From positions 1 through 6,770 of the forward strand of contig JBECKR010000133.1 of the NCBI GenBank assembly GCA_040235415.1: a stretch of DNA of 6,770 nucleotides, given 5' to 3'. Every line of letters starts with the position of its first letter. Position 1 is the stretch's first letter. Source of the stretch: JBECKR01 sp040235415. Its GTDB lineage: Bacteria; Acidobacteriota; Polarisedimenticolia; Polarisedimenticolales; Polarisedimenticolaceae. The notes beneath the pieces are model-generated. The model had not been told where the DNA came from. It did not search any database and worked only from the letters and a program-made list of their open reading frames with translations. Below, one piece after another: positions 6,197-6,770 of the stretch. The translations under genes and the position numbers were made by a program.

Positions 6197-6770
6197 GTGC
6201 GCGAGAGCCGGTTCCGCGGCGTCGCCGCCGCGGCGCTCTGCACCGCCGTCGGCGTGGGCGCGGCCGCGGCGCGGGCGGCCACGGTCGAGCGGGTCGAGGT
6301 CTCCCGCGTCGTGCTCGAGGTCCGCGCCCTGGCTCCCGGGGGGGAGCCGATCCGGGGGCTCCGCCCGCGGGATTTCGAGGTCCGCGTCGACGGACGCGAG
6401 ATCGCGGTCGAGACCGTCGACTGGGTGGACGGCGCCCACGCCCCCCCCGCAGAACCTCTCCGGCGGCCTCGCCCGGTCGGGCGCCGGATCGTGCTGTTCG
6501 TACAGCGCGACCTCGATCCGAGCCGGATGGGGGGGCTCCTACGCGCGGCGCCGCACGTGCGGGCGCTCCTCGACGGCCTGCGGCGCCGGGACCGCGCCGC
6601 CGTCGTGCTGTTCGACACGCGCTTGCACCTGCTCTCCGACTTCACCGGCGATCGTGGGGTCCTCGCGCGGGCGCTCGCCGAGGCGCTCGTCCCACGGAAC
6701 CGGGACCCCGAGCTCGCCGGCGCGTCGCCGCCGTCGCTCGCGGCGTCGATCGGCCCGGACCGCCGTCGCG
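6197..6770 (+). CDS. Secreted VWFA-related domain protein (3' end outside the window)
   Basis: An open frame of 191 codons runs from GTG 6197 off the right edge without a stop. Residues 1-27 look like a Sec signal peptide: Arg near the start, a hydrophobic stretch (VAAAALCTAVGVG), and a likely cleavage after ARA at 25-27. Residues about 33-77 (VVLEVRAL, IRGLRPRDFEVRVDG) match the N-terminal segment typical of the VWFA-related proteins frequent in Acidobacteriota, in which a beta-rich domain precedes a von Willebrand A domain. Residues about 96-160 then look like the start of that domain: a hydrophobic strand IVLFV (98-102), a helix, and a second strand AAVVLFD (134-140). The canonical metal-binding DxSxS after the first strand is absent; the sequence there is QRDLDPS (103-109). 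Such proteins are thought to act in the envelope or outside the cell, but their role is poorly known. The gene starts 56 bases after the dehydrogenase stop on the same strand. Confidence 0.8.
   Translation, partial: MRESRFRGVAAAALCTAVGVGAAAARAATVERVEVSRVVLEVRALAPGGEPIRGLRPRDFEVRVDGREIAVETVDWVDGAHAPPAEPLRRPRPVGRRIVLFVQRDLDPSRMGGLLRAAPHVRALLDGLRRRDRAAVVLFDTRLHLLSDFTGDRGVLARALAEALVPRNRDPELAGASPPSLAASIGPDRRR

Noticed and set aside
5845..6645. Minus-strand open frame of 266 codons spanning the end of the dehydrogenase and the last gene
   Set aside because: It is Ser/Arg/Thr-rich with no domain and opposes two plus-strand genes, one with a signal peptide and ribosome binding site.

Overview
The window is very GC-rich (third codon positions are almost all G or C), so long open frames appear on every strand and most are shadows. 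It resolves into five protein genes: four complete and one cut off by the right edge. I see no tRNA, rRNA, CRISPR array, insertion sequence or phage gene. A PknB-type serine/threonine kinase, together with a secreted protein of the VWFA-related type common in Acidobacteriota, suggests an Acidobacteriota-like or similar high-GC soil or environmental bacterium. That placement is inference from gene content and composition only.

Layout: (1) 60-998, minus strand: a soluble Ser/Thr protein kinase with an N-terminal zinc ribbon. (2) 1142-2968, plus strand: a full-length 67K-type signal peptide peptidase SppA, divergent from the kinase across a 143-base gap that holds promoter-like boxes for both. 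(3) 2979-4184, minus strand: an MFS transporter, convergent with sppA and separated from it by only 10 bases. (4) About 4371-6140, plus strand: an aldehyde dehydrogenase-fold protein with N- and C-terminal extensions and a Ser in place of the usual general-base Glu. It is divergent from the transporter. (5) 6197 to the right edge, plus strand, GTG start: a secreted VWFA-related protein, partial.

The genes do not form an evident pathway or operon. Neighbours alternate in strand, except the dehydrogenase and the VWFA-related gene, which run the same way 56 bases apart, with a promoter-like box of its own before the second. Three products act at or beyond the membrane (SppA, MFS transporter, VWFA-related protein) and two are predicted cytosolic (kinase, dehydrogenase).

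I did not find a convincing new multi-gene system. The points most worth following are the changed active site and unusual tails of the dehydrogenase, the VWA-like protein without a canonical MIDAS motif, the minimal zinc-ribbon kinase, an in-frame 60-base-spaced duplication at the end of sppA, and overlapping inverted repeats in the promoter region of the last gene.
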